This document shows positions 48,832 to 60,800 of a stretch of DNA of 64,000 bases, in pieces. The stretch's first letter is position 1. Every line of letters begins with the position of its first letter. The stretch is from Bursaphelenchus xylophilus. Its lineage: Eukaryota > Nematoda > Chromadorea > Rhabditida > Aphelenchoididae. The notes under the pieces are model-generated. The model was given only the letters and a program-made list of their open reading frames with translations, made no database searches and had not been told where the DNA came from. The stretch spans positions 9,672,001-9,736,000 of the forward strand of contig CAJFCV020000006.1 in the NCBI GenBank assembly GCA_904066235.2, written 5' to 3'. A program made the position numbers and the translations under genes.

Positions 48832-51592
48832 CTATATTGCCTTTTGCTGTATCGTCGAATTAGAAAAATGGCCAGCACTATCAGCAGTAAGAGGAACACC
48901 AGCGCCCCGCCAATGCCTCCTCCTATCAGCGCCCAATTCGGGGATTCATCTTGGACCGTCGCAATCGTCACATTCTCGGAACTTCTAAAAAATATAATTC
49001 ACAGAAAACGAAGGACCCACGATCTTTCGTTCGGATAGTACAGGTACTTGACGTAGGTGTTGTTCAAATAATCGGATACCTCAGGACCAGGTGGATTACA
49101 TCCTTCCGCCGAAAATTTAATAAGAATGTAGTTCTGAAAACAAGAATTATTTAGATTACAAATAAACAAAAACAATTTTTTGGCGCTACGGCGTTTCGGG
49201 TCAACGACATTTCGCGTTAACGATATCGTTTAATTTTTTCGTTTCGGGACTGGAAAAAAGAATTTTTGTGAAAATTTAACAAAATTTTGAAACGTTTTCG
49301 CTTCGGGAAAAGAAAACAAAGATTTTTTTGTGGATAACCGATCTGTACGTCACAATTTTCCTTTAAAGAGTAGAGTAAAAATGTTATTTCTGGATTTTTT
49401 TAGATGAACTATTCCGCTGTTGACTGTTAAGATAGGACGATTCACGTATATGTAAACGTGAAAATTTTGTTCAAATTCTTCAAAATATTCTTTTTTCCAG
49501 TCCCGAAGCGAAAAAGTTAAACGGTATCGTTAACCCGGAATGTCGTTGACCCGATCTCTCCCTGACCCGAAAAGTCGGGACCCGTTTTTTTGACTTACTA
49601 ATGGAAAAAGTAGGACGTTCTTTGAATTCAACTTGTATTCATCGTCCTTTGCGCATTCCGACGCTTTCCAAACGTGATCCGCAGCCCAATTTATTTCTTT
49701 GCAGACGTCCTCTCCATTATTTTTGAAGACAATCTTATCTCCGAACGCTGCTAGCTTGCTCTCGCAGTTGAACTGTTTTGCGGCTTCGGGTGTGTACGGT
49801 TCAAGCATCGTTCCGTTCAAATTGAACGAGAGATTCGGTACATCCGAGGCACACGCAATCCTCACCAAATCATGCCCCAAAATTTCGAAAAATGAATCTC
49901 TCAAGCAGTACGTTTCCTCGAAAGCTTTGTTGAAAACGGGGCAAATCCTGCAAATTCACAAATGAGTTGGCTCGTCGGCCGGCCCGATCCGTTTCAAATT
50001 TGCTTCGGCCCGGTCCATTGAAACAAAAGTCTTCCCAAGTCTAGCTCGTTACGACCAATTTTTTTTATTGTCATGTAAATGGATAAATACTGTGTTCCGT
50101 AGGTATTTAAAAACAAAAATACCTTTAAAAAACCCAATTGTGTTTTGAGATTGCGTTTATTTTCATTAGCAAACCCAATTTTCGCTTCGAGATTATGGAT
50201 TTTAACTATTCCGGGCCGACCCAGCCGGTAGCCATGTCTAGTCACCTCAAAGGCGTGCAGAGGTCGGCTCTCTGTATTGGCCCCCCTGTTCTCTTTTCTT
50301 GTGTAAAAATCTACATAGTACTAAAAAATCAACATTTTTGGTTTTCTTATCAAAAACCAGGCATTCCCTACAAAAAAAAAATATTTTAAAGATAAAGCCC
50401 CACCTTGAATCATTGGATCCAGAAACTCCGGTGAGAAACTTGTCTTCTTCCAGCGCCAAGTGAAAGCGGTAACTTTCCAAGCCTGTCTGTTTGTCAACCA
50501 AGTCCAGTTTCTCGTCACTGAAAGTAACATTTGATGTTGATAAATCTTTCTCAAGTTTACCGCGCGCACCCTGAATGCGTCACATTTTAATCCCTCAGAA
50601 CTTCAGCTCCGAATCTACCAACGAAGCAAAGATACAGTGGCGAACCTAATCCGGTGGCACAAGACGTACCATTTTGCATCCGGCAAGTCTGAAAAACGCA
50701 GCAAAATACCTCCCTCTCGAACTAAAAAACTGCACAAAAGTAGGGTCGCCTACTTACTAGATGAATTCTAGCACATAAAATTGAAATTTTGCACCCGCGT
50801 CCCACTTACGTCACATTTTTCTCGGACGGATTGTACGTGTATCGAATAAAAACTCCATCATTCTCTTCTGCATGGGTTATTATCTGGAACTCGTTCGGGA
50901 CTTGACCCTCAAATTTCGTGGTCAAGTTGAGACACTGCAGAAAGGTGGTTATCGAGGAGTAGAACTCCGCTGTCGAAGGAGTACTCATGTCGGAACCGCC
51001 GCACGGAGAGGCGAGAGAGAGAAAAGAATGAAGGGACCAATTTAGATTTCAATCTTCATAGTGCAAAATTTGCATAAAAATCGAAAAGAATCGAAAATTT
51101 TGCATAATCCAAAACGACGATTGGAAGAAAGGGTCGGGTTGGTTGCGTCAAAGTGGTACAAGTCATTACCATCATTACCGTCGGGTATCCGCATCGCATG
51201 GCCTAAAAATCAACTTTCTACAACATAAATAACTCACACGTTTGAGGAATTCCGGCTTCTGATCGATCAAATACCGTCTTTCCATTGGTGATCCAGCTTC
51301 TGGACGGTCCAGCCCTACAAATAAAAGGAATAATTGTGACTATCATCAAGCACAGCTCACCTTACCGAAAAAAGATCATTCCAGCTCTATTGGCGTTAGC
51401 ACTCATGATGGAGATCGTCACGGGTTGATGAGGCAGGTCTTTGGCGGAAAAGTCGACAGCCACCTGCTTTTCTTCGCAAAACGACACCGGGCGCTGAATT
51501 TACACTTTAGACTCAAAATTGGACGATTTTTTAAATATTTTATTCGCTCACCATGGATAAGATACCAAGACGATTATTCCCAAAATAGCTAT
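48832..51592 (-). CDS. Unrecognised single-pass membrane protein, copy A (3' end not resolved)
   Basis: The membrane-proximal part is solid: exons 50988-50810, 50517-50404, 49947-49599, 49133-49021 and 48984-48832 join in phase (about 302 residues): MSTPSTAEFYSS, VDKQTGLESYRFHLALEE, CPVFNKAFEETYCL, FGDKIVFKNNGEDVCKEINW, then a helix GGGIGGALVFLLLLIVLAIF and RRYSKR. Cys-containing ectodomain followed by helix and basic stop-transfer implies type I topology. Upstream exons (about 51592-51552, 51494-51365, 51316-51240, then from about 51208) encode VAVDFSAKDLPHQPMTISII and NDLYHFDATNP and may belong to the same gene: splicing AATC|GTCGTT to GACAG|CGGAG is in frame, which would supply the missing N-terminus. 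The exon at 48832 ends with GTAAGC, so a tail exon is still missing. Family unknown. Copies B and C lie at 54.9-63.5 and 60.7-61.3 kb. Confidence 0.6.
49192..49554. repeat. Hairpin MITE inside an intron of copy A
   Basis: GTTTCGGGTCAACGACATTT at 49192 and its inverse ending near 49554 bound the element; TTTCGTTTCGGGACTGGAAA is also repeated inverted. Part of it is at the end of copy B (63520-63738), so it was present before the large inverted duplication. Confidence 0.7.
49228..51494. repeat. Left arm of a large inverted gene duplication
   Basis: This stretch is the reverse complement of 54852-63738 once the five insertions in the right arm are removed. Exon lengths are identical in both arms (179, 114 and 349 nt). 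It includes the MITE at about 50638-50735. The right arm lacks about 150 bp matching 51086-51237. Confidence 0.85.
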
Positions 51593-52029
51593 AGATTTAA
51601 TACCGAAACTGGATCAGGTAGCTCCATAGACCGTATTTAAAAAATCTTTGTACAAAGTTAGAGAAAATTTTCCGTATTTTTCGACATTTTCCATCAGGTA
51701 TGCCCAAACACCAAGTACAACATAAAAAAACTCACAATATAGGTCCGATTAACGCTCGATACTTCCGATATGACTATTGTGTCGTCAAAAATGCTTTTGC
51801 GGAACTGGATAAACGTGCGGGAAGGAGGTATGTTCTTCTTCCAGCATACGCAAAGCTCAGATACAAACCAGCAAAGGCGGATAAGTATAACACGTCCAGC
51901 AATATGAAAAAATTCTAATCTAAATTCCAAATGAATTCAGAAACCAAGATTACCTCATTTCCGGCCTTCGTTGCGATTTAGAACATCTGCTTTTATCTGA
52001 AGTCATTATCGCCCAAATAACTGATCTAA

Positions 52030-52599
52030 CAAGGAAAGTACTTCTATGGGGTGTGGAATTACCGGTCGAGATATATATCAAAAAATTCGCAAAAATTTCC
52101 TGATTCAGAATATATAGAAATTAGCTGCCTAATTTTTTTCTGATGACATGTTTTTGTCCTCAGAAGTTTTCTCGCGACACCATGCAAGTATCTTTTTGAC
52201 CGTGTTTTTACCAATAAAAAAATTTGTTTTGTGCTAAAATAAATTTTGAGGCCTTGACAAGCCTTAAAATATCAAATTGGATTACAATTACACCTTAAAA
52301 GTAGTTCCAATGTAAAAAATGGGTTCTAGTGTGGCAAAAAGAATCGAACCCGTTCCCCTCGGATTTCCAATCTAGCGCTCTAACCACTCGGCCACACCGC
52401 TCTCTTTCGAAGGAAGAGACCGAGCGCGCTTTTGTTGCCGCAGATTTTTTTCCTCGAGAAATACATTTATTGATAAAACTCGTTGATAGACCAAAATTAG
52501 GCAGCTAATTTTTATATATTCTGAATCAGAAAATTTTTGCGAATTTTTTGATATATATCTCGACCGGTAATTCCACACCCCATAGAAGTACTTTCCTTG
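52030..52599. mobile_element. PIF/Harbinger-type MITE (570 bp) with a tRNA-Ser-like loop
   Basis: CAAGGAAAGTACTTCTATGG at 52030 and its inverse ending at 52599, with TAA on both sides (52027-52029 and 52600-52602). Arms of about 110 bp share GTGGAATTACCGGTCGAGAT. The loop contains a tRNA-like sequence (52331-52399). The ends belong to the same family as 13922-14370. Confidence 0.75.
52331..52399 (-). tRNA. tRNA-Ser(GGA)-like sequence, degenerate
   Basis: On the minus strand GGCCGAGTGGTTAGAGCG is a serine-type D arm (A box), the loop TTGGAAA places GGA in the anticodon, and GGGTTCGATTC is the B box. The long variable arm expected of tRNA-Ser is cut to a few bases and the acceptor pairing is poor, so it is a pseudogene or the head of a SINE-like unit. 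Confidence 0.55.
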
Positions 52600-52709
52600 T
52601 AAAAAAAATATTTTAAAATTTAAAAAATCGCCATAACGTCAGAGTACTGAAGTCAAATCGGATGAAACTTTGCATAGCGTATTCTCAAAGGTTGGTTAAC
52701 ACTTCACAG

Positions 52710-53812
52710 GGGATTCGTTTTTACTTATAAAAACTTTTATTTACTTATAGGTAAAAATATTTCCCAAAAATTCACTTATAAGTTAAAAAAAGGCGGAGCC
52801 TATTTTCATTTACTTATAAGAAATTTTATTTACTTATAAGAACTTTTATTTACTTATAATTACCAATAAGGACTCCGAAAAGAAAACAGTTGAGTGCCAA
52901 AGAGTTTTTCGTAGCAGTACTGGTCAAAGAGGGTATTTAAACGTTGGATGGAACAAGGTAAGGGGTTTCTAGTGAGTTTTTTTCTTTTACAGGACTGTAA
53001 AAAGTGGGTAGATGAAAAATCCGGAACATAAGAAACTTCCCGATTAGGAAACATGTCAAAATGGAAGAGCAGACAGCCTGGGAAGATCTAGAAACAAGCA
53101 TGATCAATCAAGAATTTGGATGAAGAACTCTTTCCTCGATTTTGGTAGGTTTTTTAAACTGCTTCCACGTATCAGAAGGCCAGAAACTTTTCAAGACATA
53201 GTTTTCTTATGTTGTACTAGGTCCAGGTGAACCCACTATTTCAGATAATCACAAAATGTTCGTGGAGGAAGTAAATGGGCAACGTGCACACAATGTCTGG
53301 AAAAAAATGACTCTCGGATGCCTCAGGTATGTTGATAATATTCACCTGGACCTAGTACAACATGAAAAACTTGATGTCTCGAAATCTCACTGCTAAATTT
53401 CTGAACCTCAAACTAATTTTTGGGATGGAAAAGCACAAAAAATGAGTTCAGTGAGATCTCATAATAAACTATCTCCGAAAATTTTATTTACTTTTTCTTT
53501 ATCTTTGACTATTTTCAGTGCATCGAGCCGCAGGAGTACCCATAGAAAATCCGCACAGAAGCAATCCTCGCCCCGTCAGGACACAGAAGATGCGCTAACC
53601 ACATGTGTAACCGGTAATATATCAGAGTCAAGTTGTTTTTTACTTTGTTTGAATAAATTTTTATCTATCCTGCACTGTGCATAATTTTCTGTTACCTATA
53701 AGAATTTATAATTACCTATAAGTGAACTTCCCGGGCGCTGAAAATAAAAATTACCTATAAGTGATTTGAAAATCACTTATAAGAACTTTTATTTACTTAT
53801 AAAAACTTGAAG
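52710..53812. mobile_element. Element bounded by TTACTTATAA repeats
   Basis: TTTTATTTACTTATAA-type repeats cluster at 52718-52860 and again, in the same orientation, at 53685-53812, enclosing about 800 bp with a short inverted pair (TTGTACTAGGTCCAGGTGAA at about 53212 and its inverse near 53347). No recognised coding sequence. Probably a non-autonomous element; class unknown. Confidence 0.5.
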
Positions 53813-53844
53813 TTTTTATAGGTATTTCGGGAGCCTAAAAGTAT

Positions 53845-54136
53845 TAAGGTAGCCATGTTGAAGATGATATGCCAAGAAAATGCTCGGGATCCTTGAGCAA
53901 GCCGTTTTTTATCAGTGAGATCTACACGTATAATGTGGTAATATTAGATAGTTTTTCGCCCAAGAAAACAGCATAACCTACAGTTTTTTTCAAACCGAAT
54001 ATTTACCTCATGTACAAGGTCGGAAATGGCTCATAAGGCCGCTGCGTCGATGAAGTACGGCGGATATAAATGTAATTACCTTTCTAATACTACAGAGAAC
54101 ACGAGGAAGTGTAATAAGAGCAGGTTAACTCAAAAT
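53845..54136. repeat. Right-half copy of the 45.2-46.2 kb element
   Basis: GATGATATGCCAAGAAAATG, CATGTACAAGGTCGG and TTTCTAATACTACAGAGAAC follow in the same order as 45882-46150, with about 15-20% divergence by eye. Confidence 0.65.
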
Positions 54137-54159
54137 TCTTTTAAATAAACAAAAAATTA

Positions 54160-54369
54160 CTTAATTGCGTCTATCATTTTGTGGACCCCAAAAAAGTCGA
54201 AAATTGTCATATCTCAGTCAAGACAAAATGTTATTCCAAAATTGCTACGGGATATGATTTCTCGTATAATTTGTCACATTTCATCTGTTGAACATTATTC
54301 GATATCATTTAGTACAAGGAAGATAATCGCTAAAAACAGGGTGCGTCTATCATTTCGTGGAGCAGTGTA
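54160..54369. repeat. Tc1-like terminal remnant
   Basis: GCGTCTATCATTTTGTGGA (54166 on) recurs in the same orientation as GCGTCTATCATTTCGTGGAG then CAGTG-TA at about 54343-54369; the latter resembles the TA-flanked right end of the Tc1 snapback (GTCGAGCAGTG-TA). Only fragments are present. Confidence 0.4.
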
Positions 54370-54851
54370 GAAGAACAAAACTTGGTAGGGTCATACTTAT
54401 GAGGATATTGAATAATTCGGCTGGCGGATTTGTTTGTAGATGCCCTAAGGGCGGAAATATCCTTAAAATACCAAAAAACGCACTGTGAGCTTAATCATAA
54501 CTCAGCTCGTAACGTAACGAATAAGATGAAATTTGGCCATCTTGTAGAGAATCGAATTTGACACACATAGACATGAAGAAATTTGTCAATACGATCATGC
54601 AACATGCACTTCTGGGTTGCAGAAGATTTAAAAATGAGATTTTTTCAATTGTCATTGGGAAGTTTGTTCCGCGGGGTTCCTTACAATATTTATATTTTCT
54701 GAAAGCCAGCTTTTTACTCTACTGCCATACCAAATTTCAGCCTTCTAGCTCAAACGGCTAGCGAGATATGGAGAGAAAAAGCAAGCGCATTCACAAAAAA
54801 ATTGAAAAAGTCGCGGAGACCGGTTGTGTCCCAAAAGTACAGAATGCCGTG

Positions 54852-57800
54852 CGCCCGGTGTCGTTTTGCGAAGAAAAGCAGGTGGCTGTCGACTTTTCCG
54901 CCAAAGACCTGCCTCATCAACCCATGACGATCTCCATCATCAGTGCTAACCCCAATAAAGCTGGAATGATCTTTTTTCGGTCAGGTGAGCTGTGCTTGAT
55001 GCTAGTCACAATTATATCTTTTATTTATAGGGCTGGGCCGTCCAGAAGCTGGATCACCAATGGAAAGACGGTATTTGATCGATCAGAAGCCGGAATTCCT
55101 CAAACGTTTCGATTTTTATGCAAACTTTGCACTTTGAAGATTGAAATCTAAATTGGTCCCTTCATTCTTTTCTCTCTCTCGCCTCTCCGTGCGGCGGTTC
55201 CGACATGAGTACTCCTTCGACAGCGGAGTTCTACTCCTCGATAACCACCTTTCTGCAGTGTCTCAACTTGACCACGAAATTTGAGGGTCAAGTCCCGAAC
55301 GAGTTCCAGATAATAACCCATGCAGAAGAGAATGATGGAGTTTTTATTCGATACACGTACAATCCGTCCGAGAAAAATGTGACGTAAGTGGGACGCGGGT
55401 GCAAAATTTCAATTTTATGTGCTAGAATTCATCTAGTAAGTAGGCGACCCTACTTTTGTGCAGTTTTTTAGTTCGAGAGGGAGGTATTTTGCTGCGTTTT
55501 TCAGACTTGCCGGATGCAAAATGGTACGTCTTGTGCCACCGGATTAGGTTCGCCACTGTATCTTTGCTTCGTTGGTAGATTCGGAGCTGAAGTTCTGAGG
55601 GATTAAAATGTGACGCATTCAGGGTGCGCGCGGTAAACTTGAGAAAGATTTATCAACATCAAATGTTACTTTCAGTGACGAGAAACTGGACTTGGTTGAC
55701 AAACAGACAGGCTTGGAAAGTTACCGCTTTCACTTGGCGCTGGAAGAAGACAAGTTTCTCACCGGAGTTTCTGGATCCAATGATTCAAGGTGGGGCTTTA
55801 TCTTTAAAATATTTTTTTGGGAATTGGGACGATTGGGGAAAAGTATAATACAATTGGGGAAACCGAAAAGTATTATTTTTCTTCTATGCAAATGTCGAAG
55901 TTAGGATAATCGAGGGTGTTGATTTCGAAAATCATGTTCACTTTTTCCGCACTTTACTAGTTTTCCTTAAGTAGTACTGTAAAGTAGTAATTTTAAAATT
56001 TTTTCATAAATACTCGATTTTGGGTTTTTCGAGGGTGCTGATTTCGAAAATGACATTCATTTTTTTTTGATTCTCACTTTTTTCCTTAAGTAGTACTGTA
56101 AAGTAGTAATTTTTGAAATTTTTTCATAAATATTCGATTTAGGGGTGTTCGAGGATGCTGATTTCAAAAGTCATGTTTATTTTTTCTGGTTCTTACTTTT
56201 TTCTTAAGTAGTTCTGTTAAGTAGTAATTTTTTGAAAGGTTTTCCAAAAATACTGGATTTAGGGGTTTTCGAAGGTGCTGATCTCCAGTACTAAATAGTA
56301 CTACCTGATACTATGTAGTACGAGGTGTAAATTTGGCCTTTCGGCGTTAGTGGTGTTGTTCTGGACGTACTCCTATTTTCACCTCGTAAATACATAGTAT
56401 CAGGCAGCTTTCACTTTTTCGGAGCATTATTTAGTACTAGAGGAAAATTTAACATAATTTTCGTGACCAGCACCTTCGAAAACCCCTAAACCCAGTATTT
56501 TTGGGGAATTTTCAAAAAATTACTACTTAACAGTACTATTTAAGAAAAAAGTAACAACCAGAAAAAATAAACATGACTTTTGAAATCAGCATCCTCGAAC
56601 ACCCCTAAATCGAATATTTATGAAAAAATTTTAAAATTACTACTTTACAGTACTACTTAAGGAAAACTAGTAAAGTGCGGAAAAAGTGAACATGATTTTC
56701 GAAATCAACACCCTCGATTATCCTAATTTCGACATTTGCATAGAAGAAAAATAATACTTTTCGGTTTCCCCAATCGTACTTTTCCCCAATCGTCCTTTTC
56801 CCCAATCGCCTTTTTCCCCAATCGTCCAACTCCGATTTTTTTATAGGGAATGCCTGGGGTCTGTTTCATCAACGAAAAATAAATAAAATAAACGAAAGAG
56901 AAAGCGAGAGAATACCCAAAACACGTTTCGAAGCGAGAGAGTCGCGACGGATTAGTAGAGACCCATCTATAGAGCGGCGCATTTATCAGAGCGATCGGAG
57001 TGACTTTTTACGTCCAAAACGGGGGGTTCTCTACAGTAATCAGTGGATAACTCGGCTCTCGGTGGTCTTAGAGTCACATTTCCAAAAACCAAATAAAGTA
57101 TTTCCTAGAGCTACGTGATATCCAAATTTCATATTTATACTTTAAAAAATGAACTCAGTAGACACCTAGTAGATCGTGGTATTCAACTTTTTTGACGTTT
57201 TTTTTTCTGAAAAACGTTATTTTTTCAGTCAATTTTTAACATAATGGGATAAAATTGGTACCAGTCGATAGCCAAACGTTTACTCTACAAAACTTTTTTA
57301 GACGGCGGCTTACTTCAAAAAATGAACTCAGTAGACACCTAGTAGATCACAGTATTTACGCTGTTTTTACGTTTTTTTCGGCAAAAACCTTTGTTTTTCA
57401 CTCAGTCTTTAATATAATGGGATAAAATTGGTACCAGTCGATAGCCCAACGTCTAATCTATAAAAATTTTTTAGAGGGGCGGCTTCTTTTGCCCTGTGGC
57501 CTGCGAAACGTCTATCTTTACTGTCATGAACCACCGTTTTTGACACAAAAAACCATCGCGTTTCGAGGGCGCTTTTCCTCTCTTTTGGTTTTTTCGGAAA
57601 CGACCGAAGGACTTTTTACGCAAATAGAACACATCGTCTCACTAAATTGAACGTTTCGCAGGCCACAGGGCAAAGGAAGCCGCCCCTCTAAGAAAATTTA
57701 ATAGATTAGACGTTGGGCTGGTTTTTGATAAGAAAACCAAAAATGTTGATTTTTTAGTACGCTGAAAAAAAACATCAAATTCAAATTCATCAAAATAAAA

Positions 57801-60800
57801 CATCACGCATTTATGATGTCGACGACATCAAAAGCAGGAGATTTTGATGTTTTCATCAAAAAAATTTTTTTTGATGTTTGGGTTTATCAAATTGCAATTC
57901 GCAAATTGAACTCCAAAAAGAAAGATACGAGAAATCGGTCGGATTTCTCTTCATAAATTTTGCTATTTTTTGTAAACGATCGTGACTGTCAGGTGAGGTA
58001 AGCGAATTTTGTTGTTGTTTTCTTTTATGTTTATCAGTAAATGGAAGGTTATGTAACTTCGTTTGCAAGGTTTTTGGATTTAAATTTTATCGAATTTCCT
58101 TCAATTTCATTCGTTCTGAAGTCAAGTGCAATAGTATTGCACTTGACTAGGGCTCGAGACTTCGCAGCCTGCGGCTGCTCACGTCTCTCGGGCAGCTATG
58201 CGGATAAAGGCAACTTTGCGCGCGATTTGGACCTGTTCAACGTCGAAAACCAACGTAAAGTCGCCTATGTGGAAAAAACGCTCGCCAAAGCTTTGCCGAC
58301 GGCCTCCGGCCGCGGCAGAAAAACGCTACGCGTTAGACTGAGCCTAGTAGAAACTTGTGTCGTTCGGAACGCTAAGCCGACTTTGTTTTAGATCGAGAAT
58401 TTACCCTAATCGCTAAGCTCAGGTCAGTCCCAGATCGCTCAGCCCGGTTAAAGCGCCCGCCGGCATGAGGCGACGGCCTACGGCCGCCGCGAGACTATGT
58501 TTTGTTACCTAAAATAATTTTCTTCCACCAGAAGTTGATCAGAAATACTTTCAGCAAAGAAAAATCGACTAAAAAACTCGAAAAATTAGACTCAGCACTC
58601 AAAATTATCTAAAACCAATATTTTTCCCAAAATCCCCGTCAAATTTGGCCCTAAAACGGCCAAATCCCGAGAATCCAGGACCAAAAAAATAATTTTACAA
58701 AAATTCTCAAAAAAAATCCAGAAATTCCCGTCATTACGCGTCACGATGACAGTTTCCGTACCACCCTCCTCACACTCAGCACTCTCTCCGTCTTATCTCT
58801 GACCGGAATCGAAAGAGAAAACCTTTGTCTAACCACCCTCCACCCCTTTCCCACTCTCTCTTTTCTCCCGCCAAACGAAGAAGGAAGCGCACGGCAACCC
58901 GAAATGTTTCCTGGCTCCTTTCGACACTTCGCCCATTTTGTATCGGTTGAAATCAAACGAAATGTCATAAAAGAATTTTTCGTGGGATTTTCCGACCGAA
59001 AAATATTTTTCTCGGAATTATTTTAATCCTTTTGTCAATTTTGACACTTCGTTTGGACGAAACTCAAAAGTGGGCGGGAAACATTTTTCTTCTATTTCGG
59101 GTTGCTGTGAAGCGGTTCTCTGCCCGCTCTCTCTCTTCGCCGCGCTCTTTTTTTGTGTTTTCGCCCATGGAAGTGGGCGTTTTTTCAAAACTGGCACTTG
59201 TTGCACTAAAAGTACCGGGAAAAAAGATACGACTACATCCAAAATGACATGGAGATTCCGAATATGCAACCTTTAGACCGATTGTAGTTAGAAATTTTCA
59301 AGTTTTGACGGTTTTAAAAATTTTAAATTTTTTGGTGTCAAAACTCGCCGAAAGATTCTGCCATGGGGATTACATCGACAGGTGTAATTCAACCGGCATC
59401 GTCAACCCAGCAAAATTCCCGAGGGGATGTTAGAGCCGGATTTTTGAATTTCGACCTTGTTCCCGAAATAATTGCACTTTCGTACAATAAAGTAAAATCC
59501 AAAAATTCTGAAATTCGAATACTGCCTTTTGACCTTGTCCGTATTTTAGGAATCGATACCTGTTTCTATAGCAGTTCAACGTGCTGAATACGATGGAGGT
59601 ATATAAAATCCGAAAAAATTCCGTTTCAAGCCCTCAGGGCCGAATTTTGGCCGAAATTTCGAAATTTTTTTTCGGCCGCACGGTGCGCACGGAATATTGC
59701 AGGTAGAAAGCTGAAACTTGGCACGATGGTAGTTCATTTTGTGTCCTATAGCACCCATATGATCAATTTGTTCAAGTCCGCTAATTGCCCTAAGGGCGAT
59801 TTTTTTCGCACGGTGCACCAAAAATTGACCGAAATTTCCGGCGGCTCTGACGGCCGTAATTTTAAAGATACGAGGAAGATGTAAGCGGGTAATTTGTAGA
59901 GCTCTTCGAGGTCTACAATCTATTATGTAGATTTTCTGAAACGATGGCCATGTAGAATGTTCTGAAAAAATTTAGGGACAATCTTAGAGCAAAAAAACTA
60001 AGATCAGCGAGCCGTTTTTTCGAATTTCGACCTGGGAGCCAAGAACGATTTTTTTGAAATTTGCACTGTGCAAATCGTATTTTTTACAGTAAGCCATAGC
60101 TAAAATACGAAGTGCACCACAAAAAAAAGAGACACGACCTAATAGGAAGTCGGGTACGTAGAATTCAAAGGAATCAAAAAAATCCAGAAAATCCGTCATC
60201 ATGACGGGGTTTTCTGGAAGTGTAACTTTGTACATGGTCGTATCTACACATACATCGAGTTATCTCTTAGTTATGAATTTGCTTTCCCGATATGGACCTG
60301 TAGAAGCTTGCATTTCAATATTCCCCGGTCTAATTAAAAGATACGAAAAAAGGTCTTTTTTTGAGATTTTTTTCGTAAATTTTGAAATTTCGAAAAAATC
60401 TCGAAAGTGATTGTCCCATTATGTACCATACGCGACGAAACCAAAAATCAAGTCGATAGCTGTAAAACGGAGCGAGATACAGAGACTCAAAGTTTCGACT
60501 TTTCATGACGTCATAGGCCACTCAAAATTGAAAATTTTGAAAATTTTTTTCAAATACTCAAAGACAGCATCTAAAAGAACCCCCATGCCAAAAATCAAGT
60601 CAATCGGAGCAAAACAAAAAACCAAGGACAAACCCTACGAATAGATATATTTTAGACTTCAGAGCGAATCCCTTTCTGGGTGTGTTGTTTTTCCGCAAAA
60701 TGAATATGTCCCATCACACAGCAACATCATCAATTGGGTAATGGAAGTTGGCACCTTCAAGACCTATCCGCTTTACCACAAGGTCTGCCCGGACGGGAAG

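Noticed and set aside
51694..51918. Possible minus-strand exon with a hydrophobic start and a GTGAGT donor, upstream of copy A
   Set aside because: It has an acceptor and a donor and may be an earlier exon of copy A, but its phase and homology to copy C could not be shown.
52331..52399. Functional tRNA-Ser gene
   Set aside because: A and B boxes are good, but the serine variable arm is missing and the acceptor and T stems pair badly; annotated as tRNA-like only.
58041..58391. 116-codon frame across the GC-rich island
   Set aside because: Stop-free length is expected in GC-rich DNA; no homology or gene structure seen.
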